Shown here piece by piece: positions 1 to 7,870 of a DNA stretch of 64,000 nt. The notes below the pieces were generated by a model. The model was not told where the DNA came from and ran no database searches. It worked only from the letters and a program-made list of their open reading frames with translations. The stretch's first letter is position 1, and every line of letters starts with the position of its first letter. Position numbers and translations under genes: made by a program. Source of the stretch: Merdivicinus sp050943495 (GTDB taxonomy: Bacteria > Bacillota > Clostridia > Oscillospirales > Ruminococcaceae); the NCBI GenBank assembly GCA_050943495.1, contig JBMNPH010000001.1, positions 124,001 through 188,000 of the forward strand. Direction: 5' to 3'.

Positions 1-694
1 TAATGGAATTCAGAGTACGGATAATATCATCAATGGGCAGATCTCCATCTCCAAGCATACGGTATTCCACTTTTCCGTCTTGGATAACGGAATCTTTGAA
101 ATGAGTATATTTGATGTAAGCACCAAGATTCTGTACTGTTTGTTCCGGAGATTCTCCAGCATAGCGATATGGATGATGAACATCCCAAAGCGCACCGATG
201 TTATCGCTGGGAATCTGATTTAAAAGGTCACGCAGGCGAGCAGTATCAGCATAAACACCGTTAGTTTCCACAAGGAGAGTAACTCCCTTTTCTTCTGCAT
301 ATGGAATCAATTCGCGCAGTGCATCCAACACGATTTCATCCGAAAAATCAGTAGTGGGAGCAGCTGTTAAATCTCCAAGCAGCCGGATGAAATAACTTCC
401 CAGTTTTGCTGCAAGGTCGATGTACTCTTTGATTTCAGCAATCGTTTCCGTCCGTTTTTCCGGAAAGCGGAGCGAGCAGCCAGTCGAAAGACAGGGAATC
501 TCCAGTCTTTTTTTATGAAGAAGCTCAATCGTAGCAGGAAGATTTTCCTCCTGGAAAGGACGTGCGTGAACAGAAAAGATATCATCACCTAGCCCACGCA
601 ATTCGATTCCGGAAAAGCCGAAATCTTTTGCCATAGAGTAGATATCTTTCCAGTCAAAATCGGGACAGCCAAGGGTCGAAAATGCGAGCTTCAT
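1..694 (-). CDS. Sugar phosphate isomerase/epimerase (TIM barrel), partial
   Basis: The ORF begins with ATG at 694 behind a good GGAGGAAT ribosome site and stays open for 231 codons to the left window edge, so the C-terminus is missing. The N-terminus MKLAFSTLGCPDFDW, the internal LVETNGVY and WDVHHPYR segments and the late YTHFKD stretch are typical of the xylose-isomerase-like TIM-barrel family (AP endonuclease 2 fold), in which Glu, Asp and His residues bind a divalent metal. Substrate is not evident; relatives act on keto-sugars or inositol derivatives. It is transcribed away from the HAD hydrolase gene, with an inverted repeat in its leader. Family call is firm, function is not. Confidence 0.85.
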   Translation of the reverse strand, partial: MKLAFSTLGCPDFDWKDIYSMAKDFGFSGIELRGLGDDIFSVHARPFQEENLPATIELLHKKRLEIPCLSTGCSLRFPEKRTETIAEIKEYIDLAAKLGSYFIRLLGDLTAAPTTDFSDEIVLDALRELIPYAEEKGVTLLVETNGVYADTARLRDLLNQIPSDNIGALWDVHHPYRYAGESPEQTVQNLGAYIKYTHFKDSVIQDGKVEYRMLGDGDLPIDDIIRTLNSI

Positions 695-725
695 GATTGT
701 ATTCCTCCTGAATATTTTAAATGCG

Positions 726-747
726 ACACTTTGATTAAACAAAGTGT
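726..747. promoter_or_regulatory. Inverted repeat in the leader of the sugar isomerase gene
   Basis: Perfect 8-bp arms ACACTTTG (726-733) and CAAAGTGT (740-747) flank a 6-bp centre. The repeat lies between the predicted transcription start (about 770, minus strand) and the ribosome site of the isomerase gene, so it could be an operator for a sugar-responsive repressor or a small RNA hairpin. There is no T-run, so it is not a terminator. Seen directly; role inferred. Confidence 0.5.
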
Positions 748-776
748 TAAACCGCATAATGATAAGCTTTTTACTG

Positions 777-805
777 ATTATATCACATATAATTCGAAAT
801 GTAAA
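777..805 (-). promoter_or_regulatory. Sigma-A promoter of the sugar isomerase gene
   Basis: On the minus strand TTTACA (800-805) and TATAAT (777-782) are separated by 17 bp, a near-consensus vegetative promoter. Confidence 0.7.
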
Positions 806-815
806 GGGTTATTTG

Positions 816-864
816 AAATAATTTGCAATTATTTTGTTTTTTCACAATTTGAAATAATTATTTC
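816..864. promoter_or_regulatory. Two AT-rich palindromes between divergent promoters
   Basis: AAATAATT (816-823) and AATTATTT (827-834) form an inverted repeat with a 3-bp centre; a second palindrome GAAATAATTATTTC sits at 851-864. Both share the AAATAATT half and lie between the divergent promoters of the isomerase and HAD genes. They could be tandem sites for one regulator, but AT-rich intergenic DNA produces such palindromes by chance, so this is tentative. Confidence 0.35.
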
Positions 865-891
865 GTATTCTTTTGAACATTGATAGCACAG

Positions 892-920
892 TTTACAAGA
901 TTTTTAGAATATGATATGAT
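892..920 (+). promoter_or_regulatory. Sigma-A promoter of the HAD hydrolase gene
   Basis: TTTACA (892-897), 17-bp spacer, TATGAT (915-920). Confidence 0.65.
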
Positions 921-947
921 AAGAAAAACATGGGAGGGGAGTAGAAT

Positions 948-1502
948 TTGAAAAAACTTATTTTATTTGTAGACAGTGGAGATACCTTTGTCGATGAAGC
1001 AACGGAGGTTCGGGACGAAAATGGGACGGTAGTTCATTCTGAAATGTTTCCGGGAGCGCAGGGGTTACTGGCAGATTGGCGCGATGCAGGTTATTCGGTT
1101 GTGCTGGTAGCAGACGGTACCGTTGCATCCTTTGAAAATATTTATCAGGAGAAGGGACTGTCGGATTGTTTTTGTAAGCGTGTCATATCGGAAGCAGTGG
1201 GAGTTTGCAAGCCGAATGCTGCCATGTTTGAAGAGGCGATGCGGGTAATGAATCTGGGTGAATCCGATAAAAAGCGGATTGTCATGATTGGGAATAATTT
1301 GGAACGGGATATTGTGGGCGCCAATCGGATGGGAATTCGTTCTATTTTTATTGCAGTTAGCAATAAAAGACGAAAATATCCGCTTTGTGAGGAAGAGATT
1401 CCAACCTATGTTGTGAAAAATCATACAGAATTACGAGCTTTGGTGGAGGTCTTGGAAATGCAGTTGGAGAATCAAGATATTTTGGAAATCAAGAATACAT
1501 AA
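948..1502 (+). CDS. HAD-superfamily hydrolase
   Basis: A 184-residue protein starting at a TTG codon; the ribosome site GGGAGGGG lies 8 bases upstream and no better ATG exists. HAD motif I is the DSGDTF variant near residue 9 (nucleophile Asp), motif II is around VLVADG, motif III Lys is in CKPNAAMF, and motif IV Asp in GNNLERD. The GNNLERDIVGANRMG stretch is typical of phosphatases that process small phosphorylated metabolites. No transmembrane segment. Monocistronic, closed by a strong terminator, and divergent from the sugar isomerase gene; a role in sugar-phosphate metabolism is inference only. Confidence 0.85.
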   Translation: MKKLILFVDSGDTFVDEATEVRDENGTVVHSEMFPGAQGLLADWRDAGYSVVLVADGTVASFENIYQEKGLSDCFCKRVISEAVGVCKPNAAMFEEAMRVMNLGESDKKRIVMIGNNLERDIVGANRMGIRSIFIAVSNKRRKYPLCEEEIPTYVVKNHTELRALVEVLEMQLENQDILEIKNT

Positions 1503-1508
1503 TAGAAA

Positions 1509-1541
1509 AAACACCGTCCGAATCCGAACGGTGTTTTTTTT
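1509..1541. terminator. Bidirectional terminator between HAD gene and upp
   Basis: Stem AACACCGT/ACGGTGTT with an A-run before and a T-run after, so it can end transcripts from both sides. Confidence 0.85.
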
Positions 1542-1549
1542 AACTGAAT

Positions 1550-2179
1550 TTATTTTGTTCCGAAAATACGGTCGCCAGCATCGCCGAGGCCTGGAACAAT
1601 ATACTTATGGTCATTGAGGCATTCATCCTTTGCAGCCGCGTAGATTTGAACATCGGGATGTGCTTTGGATAATGCTTCCAGTCCTTCGGGAGCAGCAATG
1701 ATACACAGGAATTTAATGTTGGTAACACCCTTGTTTTTGAGCTGGGTAATGGCATCAATAGCGCTGCCGCCGGTTGCCAACATGGGATCCAGTACGATAA
1801 CTTCCCGTTTTGTGATGTCAGAAGGGAGTTTGCAGTAATATTCATGCGGCTCGAAAGTATCGGGATCGCGATACATACCAATATGGCCGATTTTTGCAGC
1901 CGGAACGAGATTCAACATTCCCTCCACCATTCCGAGTCCTGCACGAAGAATCGGAACAAAAGCGACTTTTCGGCCGCTGATAACTTTCGTTTTGGCAATG
2001 GCAACCGGCGTTTCGATTTCCACTTCCTTTAGGGGGAGATCGCGGGTAGCCTCATAGCACATCAACATAGCGATTTCGGAAACGAGTTCGCGGAAATCCT
2101 TGGAACCGGTATTTTTATCCCGGAGCAGGGAAATCTTGTGCTGAATCAGCGGATGATCAAGAATGATGGGAGCAGACAT
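1550..2179 (-). CDS. upp: Uracil phosphoribosyltransferase
   Basis: A 209-residue protein, the usual UPRTase length. It makes UMP from uracil and PRPP for pyrimidine salvage in the cytosol. The PRPP-binding loop DPMLATGGSA is at residues 131-140, the uracil-binding end GLGDAGDR(I)FGTK is at the C-terminus, and PILRAGLGM (77-84) is diagnostic. ATG start with AGGAGG seven to eight bases upstream. Last gene of the minus-strand tsaE-tsaB-rpiB-upp run; rpiB-upp adjacency is frequent in Firmicutes and links ribose phosphate with nucleotide salvage. Confidence 0.97.
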   Translation of the reverse strand: MSAPIILDHPLIQHKISLLRDKNTGSKDFRELVSEIAMLMCYEATRDLPLKEVEIETPVAIAKTKVISGRKVAFVPILRAGLGMVEGMLNLVPAAKIGHIGMYRDPDTFEPHEYYCKLPSDITKREVIVLDPMLATGGSAIDAITQLKNKGVTNIKFLCIIAAPEGLEALSKAHPDVQIYAAAKDECLNDHKYIVPGLGDAGDRIFGTK

Positions 2180-2221
2180 GACAAATACCTCCTGACAGTA
2201 TAATAAATGGGATCTATTGAG

Positions 2222-2656
2222 TTACTTTTCCAGAGCCATCACTTTGTCTATGCGAAGCTGATGGCGGCCGCCTTCAAACGGGGTATTGAGAAAGAGATCC
2301 ACCAATTCCACCGCAAGTCCGGGACCAACAACCCGTCCGCCCAGACAAAGGGCGTTGGCATCATTGTGAAGGCGAGTATATTTTGCGGAAAAAGGATCGG
2401 AACAGGCGCAGGCGCGGATCCCTCTGATCTTATTGGCTGCCATGGAAATTCCGATACCGGTGCCGCAGAAAAGCAGCGCTTTTTCACATTGACCGGAAAC
2501 AACGGCATCGCAGGCAGGCTTGGCCATATCCGGATAATCACAAGATTCGGCAGAATGGCAGCCGAAATCCTGATATGCGATTCCTTTCTGATCCAGATAT
2601 TTTTTAATTTCTTCTTTCAGGGCGAATCCGCCGTGATCACTTGCAAGAGCTATCAT
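2222..2656 (-). CDS. rpiB: Ribose-5-phosphate isomerase B
   Basis: A 144-residue RpiB/LacAB-family enzyme interconverting ribose 5-phosphate and ribulose 5-phosphate in the pentose phosphate pathway. It starts with the family hallmark SDHGG (6-10), has the catalytic cysteine in LLFCGTGIGIS (Cys64) and the phosphate-contacting HNDAN segment (97-101). Length and motifs fit RpiB rather than LacA/LacB. Ribosome site GAAAGGAA upstream of ATG. Sits between tsaB and upp in one operon. Confidence 0.95.
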   Translation of the reverse strand: MIALASDHGGFALKEEIKKYLDQKGIAYQDFGCHSAESCDYPDMAKPACDAVVSGQCEKALLFCGTGIGISMAANKIRGIRACACSDPFSAKYTRLHNDANALCLGGRVVGPGLAVELVDLFLNTPFEGGRHQLRIDKVMALEK

Positions 2657-2680
2657 AAGCAGTTCCTTTCTTATTACAAA

Positions 2681-3379
2681 TTAATTGGATTGTTGGGAGA
2701 GTTTGCGATTAAGTTCTCGTTCCGCTTGAGGCAGACGCAGATAGACTGGCATCAGTTCAGCAGGATCACAGGGAACTGCATTTTCCGACGCAAAAGCGAC
2801 ACTCGAGGCCATCTGAAAACGCAGCTGAGGCGGTGCCAGATTTAGTCCGGCAACCTGTTCTGCAAGCTCTCGGAAGCAAAGCTCGGCACCATCGCCGACC
2901 AGAGTGATGGGCTGGTTGAGGTTTTGCAGGATTTCTGCCAATTCTGTAATCGAAATAGCCTCATCATCCTGCAGCCGCTGAACCGAATCTCCTTCTATTT
3001 GAAAAAGAGCTGTGTAAACCTGTTTACAGCGAGCATCCATGACCGGGCAGATAATCCCACTGATTCCGCGGAAATTATATGCCAAAGCTTCCAAAGTAGA
3101 GACGCCAACGCATGAAACTCCCAGTCCTTGCGCCATTCCTTTGCAGGCACCGATACCAATTCGGATTCCGGTAAAGGAACCGGGACCGTGGCTGACTGCG
3201 ATCTGTTCAATTTGGGAAAGCGAGATCTGTGCAGCTTCCAACATCCCCATTATCATAGGCATCAGAGTCTGAGAATGAGTAAGACCAGTATGAATAGTAC
3301 TTTGGGCAAGAATGCAGTTGTTTTCCGTAACTGCAGCGGAGGCCGTTTTGGCGGAAGTGTCAAGAGCAAGAATTTTCAA
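2681..3379 (-). CDS. tsaB: tRNA threonylcarbamoyladenosine biosynthesis protein TsaB
   Basis: A 232-residue ASKHA-fold protein with the N-terminal ILALDTSAKTASAAV and the ISHGPGSFTGIRIG-type signature (here AVSHGPGSFTGIRIG). TsaB is the partner of TsaD in the complex that adds threonylcarbamoyl to A37 of ANN-decoding tRNAs. The start is TTG at 3379, overlapping the TGA stop of tsaE in a TTGA arrangement, with GGAGG upstream inside tsaE, which implies translational coupling. tsaD is not in this window. Confidence 0.95.
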   Translation of the reverse strand: MKILALDTSAKTASAAVTENNCILAQSTIHTGLTHSQTLMPMIMGMLEAAQISLSQIEQIAVSHGPGSFTGIRIGIGACKGMAQGLGVSCVGVSTLEALAYNFRGISGIICPVMDARCKQVYTALFQIEGDSVQRLQDDEAISITELAEILQNLNQPITLVGDGAELCFRELAEQVAGLNLAPPQLRFQMASSVAFASENAVPCDPAELMPVYLRLPQAERELNRKLSQQSN

Positions 3380-3795
3380 AAAGGTCCTCCTTCCAAGGTA
3401 ATTGTACGGGAATCACCATCGGGAATGATCGAAACAAAAATCGTATTTTCCGGAAGCGCTTCCTCGATATTTTCGCTCCACTCAATGGCAAGAATCCCCC
3501 CGCTTTCCAGATAATCAAAGAAACCGGTGGAATACAGATCATCAAAACTAGAAATCCGGTACATATCAAAATGATAAAGTGGAATAGTCCCCTCGTATTC
3601 ATGAACGAGTGCAAAAGTGGGACTGGATACATCTGAATGGGAACCGAGGCCACGTGCCAATCCCCGCGTAAAAGTTGTTTTACCCGCTCCCAGACCACCG
3701 CGAAAAGCTAGAACTGTACCAGGGTTCAGCTTAGGTGCAATCGAAGCAGCAAAATTTTCCGTTTCAACGGGAGAATGAGTTGTGACGGATAACAT
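3376..3795 (-). CDS. tsaE: tRNA threonylcarbamoyladenosine biosynthesis ATPase TsaE
   Basis: A 139-residue P-loop protein. Walker A is GGLGAGKTT (33-41), followed by the SSPTFALVHEY and LYHFDMYR motifs characteristic of TsaE, and IEWSENI near the C-terminus. It hydrolyses ATP in the TsaBDE complex for t6A tRNA modification. I start it at ATG 3795, which has AGAAAGGAA just upstream and gives the family's normal length; a longer open frame reaches 3891 but runs into the promoter region. First gene of the operon. Confidence 0.94.
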   Translation of the reverse strand: MLSVTTHSPVETENFAASIAPKLNPGTVLAFRGGLGAGKTTFTRGLARGLGSHSDVSSPTFALVHEYEGTIPLYHFDMYRISSFDDLYSTGFFDYLESGGILAIEWSENIEEALPENTIFVSIIPDGDSRTITLEGGPF

Positions 3796-3828
3796 GGCAA
3801 CGAGTTCCTTTCTGTCAAATCTCTTTTC

Positions 3829-3857
3829 ATTATACAATAGGAAGGGATATTTTGCAA
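3829..3857 (-). promoter_or_regulatory. Sigma-A promoter of tsaE-tsaB-rpiB-upp
   Basis: Minus strand TTGCAA (3852-3857), 17-bp spacer, TATAAT (3829-3834). Confidence 0.7.
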
Positions 3858-3884
3858 GAATGTTCCATGATTTTCCTAAAATAG

Positions 3885-3913
3885 TTGACACTTTGATGAA
3901 AATGGAGTATCAT
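3885..3913 (+). promoter_or_regulatory. Sigma-A promoter of the small ORF-cysK-dehydrogenase operon
   Basis: TTGACA (3885-3890), 17-bp spacer, TATCAT (3908-3913). It is divergent from and close to the tsaE promoter. Confidence 0.7.
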
Positions 3914-3963
3914 TAACACAAATACGAACTTTTTCCGCAGAAAATTTTGAAAATGGAGGAATC

Positions 3964-4134
3964 ATGATGGATGGACTGGTTTTAGGATGGCTTCTTTTGC
4001 TGTCGGCAATTGCGCTGGGGATCTGGCTGATCTATCTCCTGATGAAAAAGGCGGCAAAAGATGCGCTGCGGGAATATGAAAAAGAACGACGTCAGCAAGA
4101 GAAATCAGGAATTGATTCTTCCGAAATGAAATAG
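3964..4134 (+). CDS. Small single-pass membrane protein
   Basis: A 56-residue ORF with a strong ribosome site (GGAGGA, 3956-3961 region) just before tandem ATG codons. Residues about 5-27 are a hydrophobic helix (LVLGWLLLLSAIALGIWLI), followed by a charged, lysine/glutamate-rich tail (KKAAKDALREYEKERRQQE) predicted to be an amphipathic helix in the cytosol. It is the first gene behind its promoter and precedes cysK by 35 bases. I do not recognise a family. Small membrane proteins of this shape often modulate larger partners, but no partner is indicated. Confidence 0.65.
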   Translation: MMDGLVLGWLLLLSAIALGIWLIYLLMKKAAKDALREYEKERRQQEKSGIDSSEMK

Positions 4135-4169
4135 TTCTCTCACGTTATTACAGAAAAGGAGTGTTTTAC

Positions 4170-5102
4170 ATGCCGATTTATCATTCTCTGCCCGAACTAG
4201 TCGGGAATACGCCGCTGTTGGCATTGGATCGGTTTTGCATGCAGAAGCAGATATCAGCGGAAATTTTGGCAAAGTTGGAATGTTTCAATCCGCTGGGATC
4301 TGCAAAAGATCGAGTTGGACTTGCGATGATTGAGGCGGCGGAACAATCCGGCGCATTGAAAGCCGGGGGTACTATTATCGAGCCGACAAGCGGTAATACT
4401 GGTATTGGGTTGGCATATGTGGGTGCATCCCGCGGATATCGTGTAATCCTGACCATGCCAGAGACAATGAGCATCGAGCGCAGAAAGCTTTTGGCTGCGT
4501 TGGGAGCGGAAATTGTTCTGACAGAAGGTAAAAAGGGAATGACTGGTGCTATTGCGCGTGCAGAGGAACTGCAGGCGGAAATTCCCGGCTCGATTATTCC
4601 ACAGCAGTTTGAGAATCCAGCGAATGCGGCGGTGCATGAGCGGACAACCGGTCCGGAAATCCTGCGGGATACCGAAGGACATGTGGATTTGTTTGTTGCG
4701 GGTGTCGGAACGGGCGGCAGCATAACGGGGATCGGACGTGTGCTGAAGAAGAATTGTCCCGATGTCCGGATTGTTGCGGTAGAACCGAAAAAATCTCCGG
4801 TACTTTCGGGCGGAAAACCAGGTCCTCATGGACTGATGGGAATAGGCGCTGGTTTTGTGCCGAAGGTGTTGGATACTTCGCTGATTGATGAGATCATCCA
4901 GGTGGAAGAACCACAGGCTTATGAAGTCGCTCGAGATCTCGCCAAATCAGAAGGATTGCTGATCGGGATCAGCGGCGGAGCTGCCTTGTATGCTGCCGTC
5001 CAATTGGCCAGAAAACCAGAAAATGTCGGCAAACGAATTGTTGTTCTGCTTCCAGATGGAGGAGAACGTTATTTATCAACACCGCTTTTTGAAGCAGAAT
5101 AG
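4170..5102 (+). CDS. cysK: Cysteine synthase (O-acetylserine sulfhydrylase)
   Basis: A 310-residue PLP enzyme of fold type II, normal CysK length. It condenses O-acetylserine with sulfide to give cysteine. The PLP lysine is Lys46 in NPLGSAKDR, the phosphate/substrate loop TSGNTG is at 73-78, and the GTGGSITGIGR loop binds the cofactor phosphate. ATG 4170 is chosen because AAAAGGAG sits 8 bases upstream; an in-frame GTG nine bases earlier lacks this spacing. Followed after 8 bases by a 2-hydroxyacid dehydrogenase, so co-transcribed. Confidence 0.95.
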   Translation: MPIYHSLPELVGNTPLLALDRFCMQKQISAEILAKLECFNPLGSAKDRVGLAMIEAAEQSGALKAGGTIIEPTSGNTGIGLAYVGASRGYRVILTMPETMSIERRKLLAALGAEIVLTEGKKGMTGAIARAEELQAEIPGSIIPQQFENPANAAVHERTTGPEILRDTEGHVDLFVAGVGTGGSITGIGRVLKKNCPDVRIVAVEPKKSPVLSGGKPGPHGLMGIGAGFVPKVLDTSLIDEIIQVEEPQAYEVARDLAKSEGLLIGISGGAALYAAVQLARKPENVGKRIVVLLPDGGERYLSTPLFEAE

Positions 5103-5110
5103 GAGAAACT

Positions 5111-6073
5111 ATGGAATCAAAAGTTTTTGCAGCGGTGCTTTTTCCGACAGAAGAGCATCATCGTATCATGTTGGCGCAAGCCGCACCGGAAGTGGAGTTC
5201 TATTATGGTAAGCTAGAGGATCTGCCGCCGGAACGGTTGGAAAAGGTTCAGGTTGTGTTGGGAAATCCGTCGGCAGCCATGCTGCCTCGTCTGACCGGTA
5301 TGAAGCTTTTGCAGTTGAACAGTGCCGGCGTAAATGGATATTTTTTGGCGGAAAATGCACTCCCACCGGGAGCTCAGCTCTGCAATGCTTCAGGCGCATA
5401 TGGTGTCGGGATCGCAGAACACATGCTGGGAATGACCTTGGCACTGAAAAAGAAACTACATCGTTATCGGGATGCACAAATGGCCGGAAATTGGGTGGAT
5501 TTTGGAAAAGTCAGTGCGATCACCGGATCGCGTACGCTGGTGGTTGGACTAGGAGATATCGGCGGAGAGTACGGCAGGAGGATGGCAGCGCTTGGAAGCA
5601 TTGTAGCGGGAATCAAACGAACACCTGGAACAAAACCTGATTGGCTGTCTGAATTGGGAACATTGAATAATTTAAAGGAAATGCTTGCAGAAGCAGACAT
5701 TGTCTTTGTCTGCCTTCCGGATACGCCGGCTACCAGGGGTCTTTTCAGCCGGGAGATGCTCGGATACATGAAACAAGGCGCCATTCTTCTGAATGCTGGA
5801 CGGGGTACCGCAATTGATACAGAAGCACTCTGTGACGCGGTGAAATCCGGTGCATTAGGCGGTGCAGGATTGGATGTGACCGACCCGGAGCCACTACCAG
5901 TTGGACATCGGATGTGGAAAATTGAAAATATCCTGATTACCCCTCATGTTTCCGGAGGATTCCATTTGCCGTATACTCATGATCGGATTGTGGAAATTTG
6001 TGCCGATAATCTGCGTTGTCTACTGGATGGACAGCCATTTACACATGTTGTAAATCGGAAAGAAGGATATTAA
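5111..6073 (+). CDS. D-isomer-specific 2-hydroxyacid dehydrogenase
   Basis: A 320-residue NAD-dependent dehydrogenase. The Rossmann glycine motif VVGLGDIG is near residue 144, and the three catalytic-site segments are visible: Arg in LLNAGRGTAID, Glu in DVTDPEPLP, and His in LITPHVSGG. It probably reduces a 2-keto acid; it lacks an ACT/regulatory C-terminal domain, so it is not a full-length SerA. Location directly behind cysK suggests a link to serine/cysteine supply (for example 3-phosphoglycerate or hydroxypyruvate), but that is inference. Ribosome site AGGAG seven bases upstream. Confidence 0.9.
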   Translation: MESKVFAAVLFPTEEHHRIMLAQAAPEVEFYYGKLEDLPPERLEKVQVVLGNPSAAMLPRLTGMKLLQLNSAGVNGYFLAENALPPGAQLCNASGAYGVGIAEHMLGMTLALKKKLHRYRDAQMAGNWVDFGKVSAITGSRTLVVGLGDIGGEYGRRMAALGSIVAGIKRTPGTKPDWLSELGTLNNLKEMLAEADIVFVCLPDTPATRGLFSREMLGYMKQGAILLNAGRGTAIDTEALCDAVKSGALGGAGLDVTDPEPLPVGHRMWKIENILITPHVSGGFHLPYTHDRIVEICADNLRCLLDGQPFTHVVNRKEGY

Positions 6074-6118
6074 TAATACTAGATGAGTATGCAATATAAA
6101 TTTTCGATATAACAAAGT

Positions 6119-6163
6119 GAAAACAGCCTTACTTTCCAGCGGTTGGAGATGAGGCTGTTTTCA
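6119..6163 (+). terminator. Probable terminator after the dehydrogenase gene
   Basis: GAAAACAGCCT pairs with AGGCTGTTTTC across a 22-base loop; the T-run is only four long, so efficiency is uncertain. Confidence 0.5.
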
Positions 6164-6214
6164 GTATCGGATGAACCTAGTATTTTACCAATAGGTGTGA
6201 AAAGGGGAGAAATC

Positions 6215-7033
6215 ATGAGAAAACAGTGGCTGTTACCCTGGATAGGGATGTTTCTTTGCATAATCGGATTGAGTGGATGCAGTGAAAATAAGCAGATTCA
6301 GCAGACGAAGGAACCATTTGTCCTATATTTTTTTCATGATACTGCCTGTGAAAATTGTGATGGCATTTCGGAATTCTATGAATTGTTTAACGAGAAATTA
6401 GAAGGAATTGAGATAGAGAAAGTAAATTATCAGTTATACACCTATAATGTTTTTCAGACAGAGGGAAATAACGTTTGGAAATCCCTGACAGAAGACTGGG
6501 GATTGGATGCTACTGATATCAGCTTTCCCGCGTTACTTGCGAATGGGCGTGCCTTTTCCGGAATGGAACAAATTGGACAAAATATACGAGAACAGTTCCT
6601 GGTGGGCATGAAAGGAGAATATCTTAATTCAGAGCAGATTCAGAAAGAAAATCAGCAGTCCGAAACGGATTTGTTTTCCGATTGGAAAGTAGACCCGGAT
6701 CATCTGACAGTTGCGTATTTTTATCGATATACCTGCCCGGAATGTGAGGAAACGCGTCCGTTTATCGAATCTCTCCCCGAAAATGTGGAAGTCAATGGAG
6801 TAAAATTCCCACTGGATCTGGTAAAAATTAATACACGCAGCGGACGTGGAGGAGATCGTGTTCGGAAAATGTTTGAAGCATATCAGGTTCCGGAAGAAGA
6901 TCAGGTTGTGCCGATTGTTTTTTTGCGGGATACTTATTTAGCTGGGTATGATGCTATCTCAACAGAATTGGAAGCGCGTTTAGCACAAGGAGAAGGATTG
7001 AATTTTGAATGGCCGAGAGGAGAATCGGAATGA
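6215..7033 (+). CDS. Lipoprotein with two thioredoxin-like CXXC domains
   Basis: A 272-residue secreted lipoprotein. The signal peptide ends in the lipobox LSGC (Cys22), so it should be lipid-anchored outside the membrane. Two thioredoxin-type redox motifs are present: CENC (Cys45/Cys48) after the strand FVLYFFHDTA, and CPEC (Cys174/Cys177) after TVAYFYRYT. Each has a later Pro segment resembling the cis-proline loop (SFPALLANG; VVPIVFLRD). It looks like a tandem-domain thiol-disulfide oxidoreductase. ATG 6215 has AAGGGGAGA upstream. Its stop overlaps the start of the next gene (ATGA). Confidence 0.8.
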   Translation: MRKQWLLPWIGMFLCIIGLSGCSENKQIQQTKEPFVLYFFHDTACENCDGISEFYELFNEKLEGIEIEKVNYQLYTYNVFQTEGNNVWKSLTEDWGLDATDISFPALLANGRAFSGMEQIGQNIREQFLVGMKGEYLNSEQIQKENQQSETDLFSDWKVDPDHLTVAYFYRYTCPECEETRPFIESLPENVEVNGVKFPLDLVKINTRSGRGGDRVRKMFEAYQVPEEDQVVPIVFLRDTYLAGYDAISTELEARLAQGEGLNFEWPRGESE

Positions 7034-7809
7034 TTGAATGGGAGTCCATCGAAAAACAGGTGGAGGCAATTGCAAAAGAAGCAGGAAAACGAATCCTTGC
7101 CATGAAAAAACCGAAGGTTTTTACAAAGGAAGGTCATGCAAATTTTGTGACAGCGGCAGATATTGCATCACAGGAATATATTGTGGAACATTTGAAACCG
7201 CTGATACCTGAGGCAGGTTTCCTGGCAGAAGAAGGAATACAGAAGGATTTACCTGAAGGTTTCTGTTGGATTATCGATCCGATCGACGGAACTACGAACT
7301 TTATGCGGGGATGCCGCCATTCAGCCATTTCCATTGGCTTGACCAAGGATGGAGAAGGAATTTTAGGAGTGGTGTATGATCCGGATCTCGATGAGATATT
7401 CCATGCTGTGCAGGGAAAGGGTGCATTTTGCGGAGAAAGCAGGATTCAAGTTGCTGATACGCCTGCTGAACAGTCAATTATTGCAGTGGGCAGTTCTCCG
7501 TATTATCGGGAATTAGCTGCGGAGACGTTTGGGGTAATGCAGGAAATTTTCCTGCGATGCGGAGATATCCGCCGGTCCGGTTCTGCGGCATTGGATCTTT
7601 GTTATGTTGCTGCTGGCCGATACGATGGTTTTTATGAAGCCAGATTGTCCCCTTGGGATTTTGCGGCAGCTTCTGTCATAATTCAGGAAGCAGGCGGTGT
7701 GATTACCGCGGGAAGTTTACCGATTGTTTATGCGAATTCTTCCGCAATTTGTGCGGGATCAGCCTCGATTCATGCAATACTGCAGGAGGTTGTTGGTCAG
7801 AAAAAATAA
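7030..7809 (+). CDS. Inositol monophosphatase family protein
   Basis: A 259-residue Mg-dependent phosphatase of the FIG superfamily. The metal-binding motifs are all present: LAEEG (Glu), WIIDPIDGTTNF (Asp-Asp with Ile/Leu) and SPWDFAA near the C-terminus. Substrates in this family include inositol phosphates, fructose 1,6-bisphosphate and 3'-phosphoadenosine 5'-phosphate; the sequence does not decide. An ATG at 7009 is also in frame, but ATG 7030 has AGGAGA upstream and overlaps the lipoprotein stop as ATGA, which suggests coupling. Confidence 0.9.
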   Translation: MIEWESIEKQVEAIAKEAGKRILAMKKPKVFTKEGHANFVTAADIASQEYIVEHLKPLIPEAGFLAEEGIQKDLPEGFCWIIDPIDGTTNFMRGCRHSAISIGLTKDGEGILGVVYDPDLDEIFHAVQGKGAFCGESRIQVADTPAEQSIIAVGSSPYYRELAAETFGVMQEIFLRCGDIRRSGSAALDLCYVAAGRYDGFYEARLSPWDFAAASVIIQEAGGVITAGSLPIVYANSSAICAGSASIHAILQEVVGQKK

Positions 7810-7817
7810 GTTCAGCA

Positions 7818-7856
7818 AAAAATGCACCGTTCCAAGTGGATACGGTGCATTTTACT
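7818..7856. terminator. Bidirectional terminator between suhB-like gene and telA
   Basis: AAAATGCACCGT pairs with ACGGTGCATTTT around an 11-base loop; the T-run is longer on the minus strand. Confidence 0.8.
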
Positions 7857-7870
7857 GTTGATAAGAGTTA

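Noticed and set aside
3796..3891. Longer N-terminus for TsaE
   Set aside because: The extension overlaps the promoter of the operon and exceeds the family length; ATG 3795 has the ribosome site.
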